Origin: Clostridia bacterium
GTDB lineage: Bacteria > Bacillota_A > Clostridia > Oscillospirales > Acutalibacteraceae
Assembly: GCA_017390825.1 (NCBI GenBank)
Contig: JAFPAK010000296.1
Coordinates: 1-5,650 of the forward strand
Length of the DNA: 5,650 nucleotides
Reading direction: 5' to 3'
Under the pieces are notes generated by a model. That model saw only the letters and a program-made list of their open reading frames with translations, was not told the DNA's origin and made no database searches. This document shows, piece after piece, positions 5,613 to 5,650 of this stretch; positions within the stretch are counted from its first letter, which is position 1; the number at the start of each line of letters is the position of its first letter. The position numbers and the translations under genes were made by a program.

Positions 5613-5650
5613 GTTTTTATGATAATCCTTGTCATATGGAGAAACTCGGA

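Noticed and set aside
5613..5650. Possible promoter (TATCAT-like element) upstream of the CNNM gene
   Set aside because: No -35 box stands at a suitable distance within the window, so it cannot be supported.

Overview
All recognisable genes in this window lie on the minus strand, so the text below follows the direction of transcription, from high to low coordinates. The gene content suggests a Gram-positive member of the Clostridia: a BofA-family protein, an rpsB-tsf pair of Firmicutes type, a DNA ligase of divergent type that I recall from gut Ruminococcaceae/Lachnospiraceae, and strong GGAGG ribosome binding sites. I infer an Oscillospirales/Ruminococcaceae-like organism; the sequence alone does not give a species.

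Layout: (1) 5599-4268, a CNNM/CorC-type membrane protein (DUF21 + CBS pair + CorC_HlyC domain), starting with TTG. (2) 4212-3949, a small BofA-like membrane protein, with a hairpin directly against its ribosome binding site. (3) 3907-3365, a small protein with the sequence pattern of RelA/SpoT- or MESH1-like HD hydrolases but lacking most of the metal-binding residues. It has its own predicted promoter inside the end of the BofA-like gene and a strong terminator. (4) 3301-3149, promoter and structured leader of rpsB. (5) 3148-1459, rpsB and tsf (ribosomal protein S2 and elongation factor Ts), ended by a clear intrinsic terminator. (6) 1408-1, promoter and first 453 codons of a divergent NAD-dependent DNA ligase that runs off the left edge.

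rpsB and tsf form a classic translation operon. The other genes look like independent or weakly linked units: three promoters (ligase, rpsB, HD-like gene) can be read, each with a TTGnnn -35 box and an extended TGnTAnnnT -10 box. Two intrinsic terminators separate the units. There are no rRNA or tRNA genes, mobile elements, CRISPR arrays or obvious repeats.

Most of the window is ordinary housekeeping sequence, and I do not see a convincing new multi-gene system. The points most worth a second look are the apparently catalytically dead HD-domain protein, mutually exclusive pairings in the rpsB leader (a possible S2 autoregulatory site), and a ligase with substitutions at positions important in canonical LigA.
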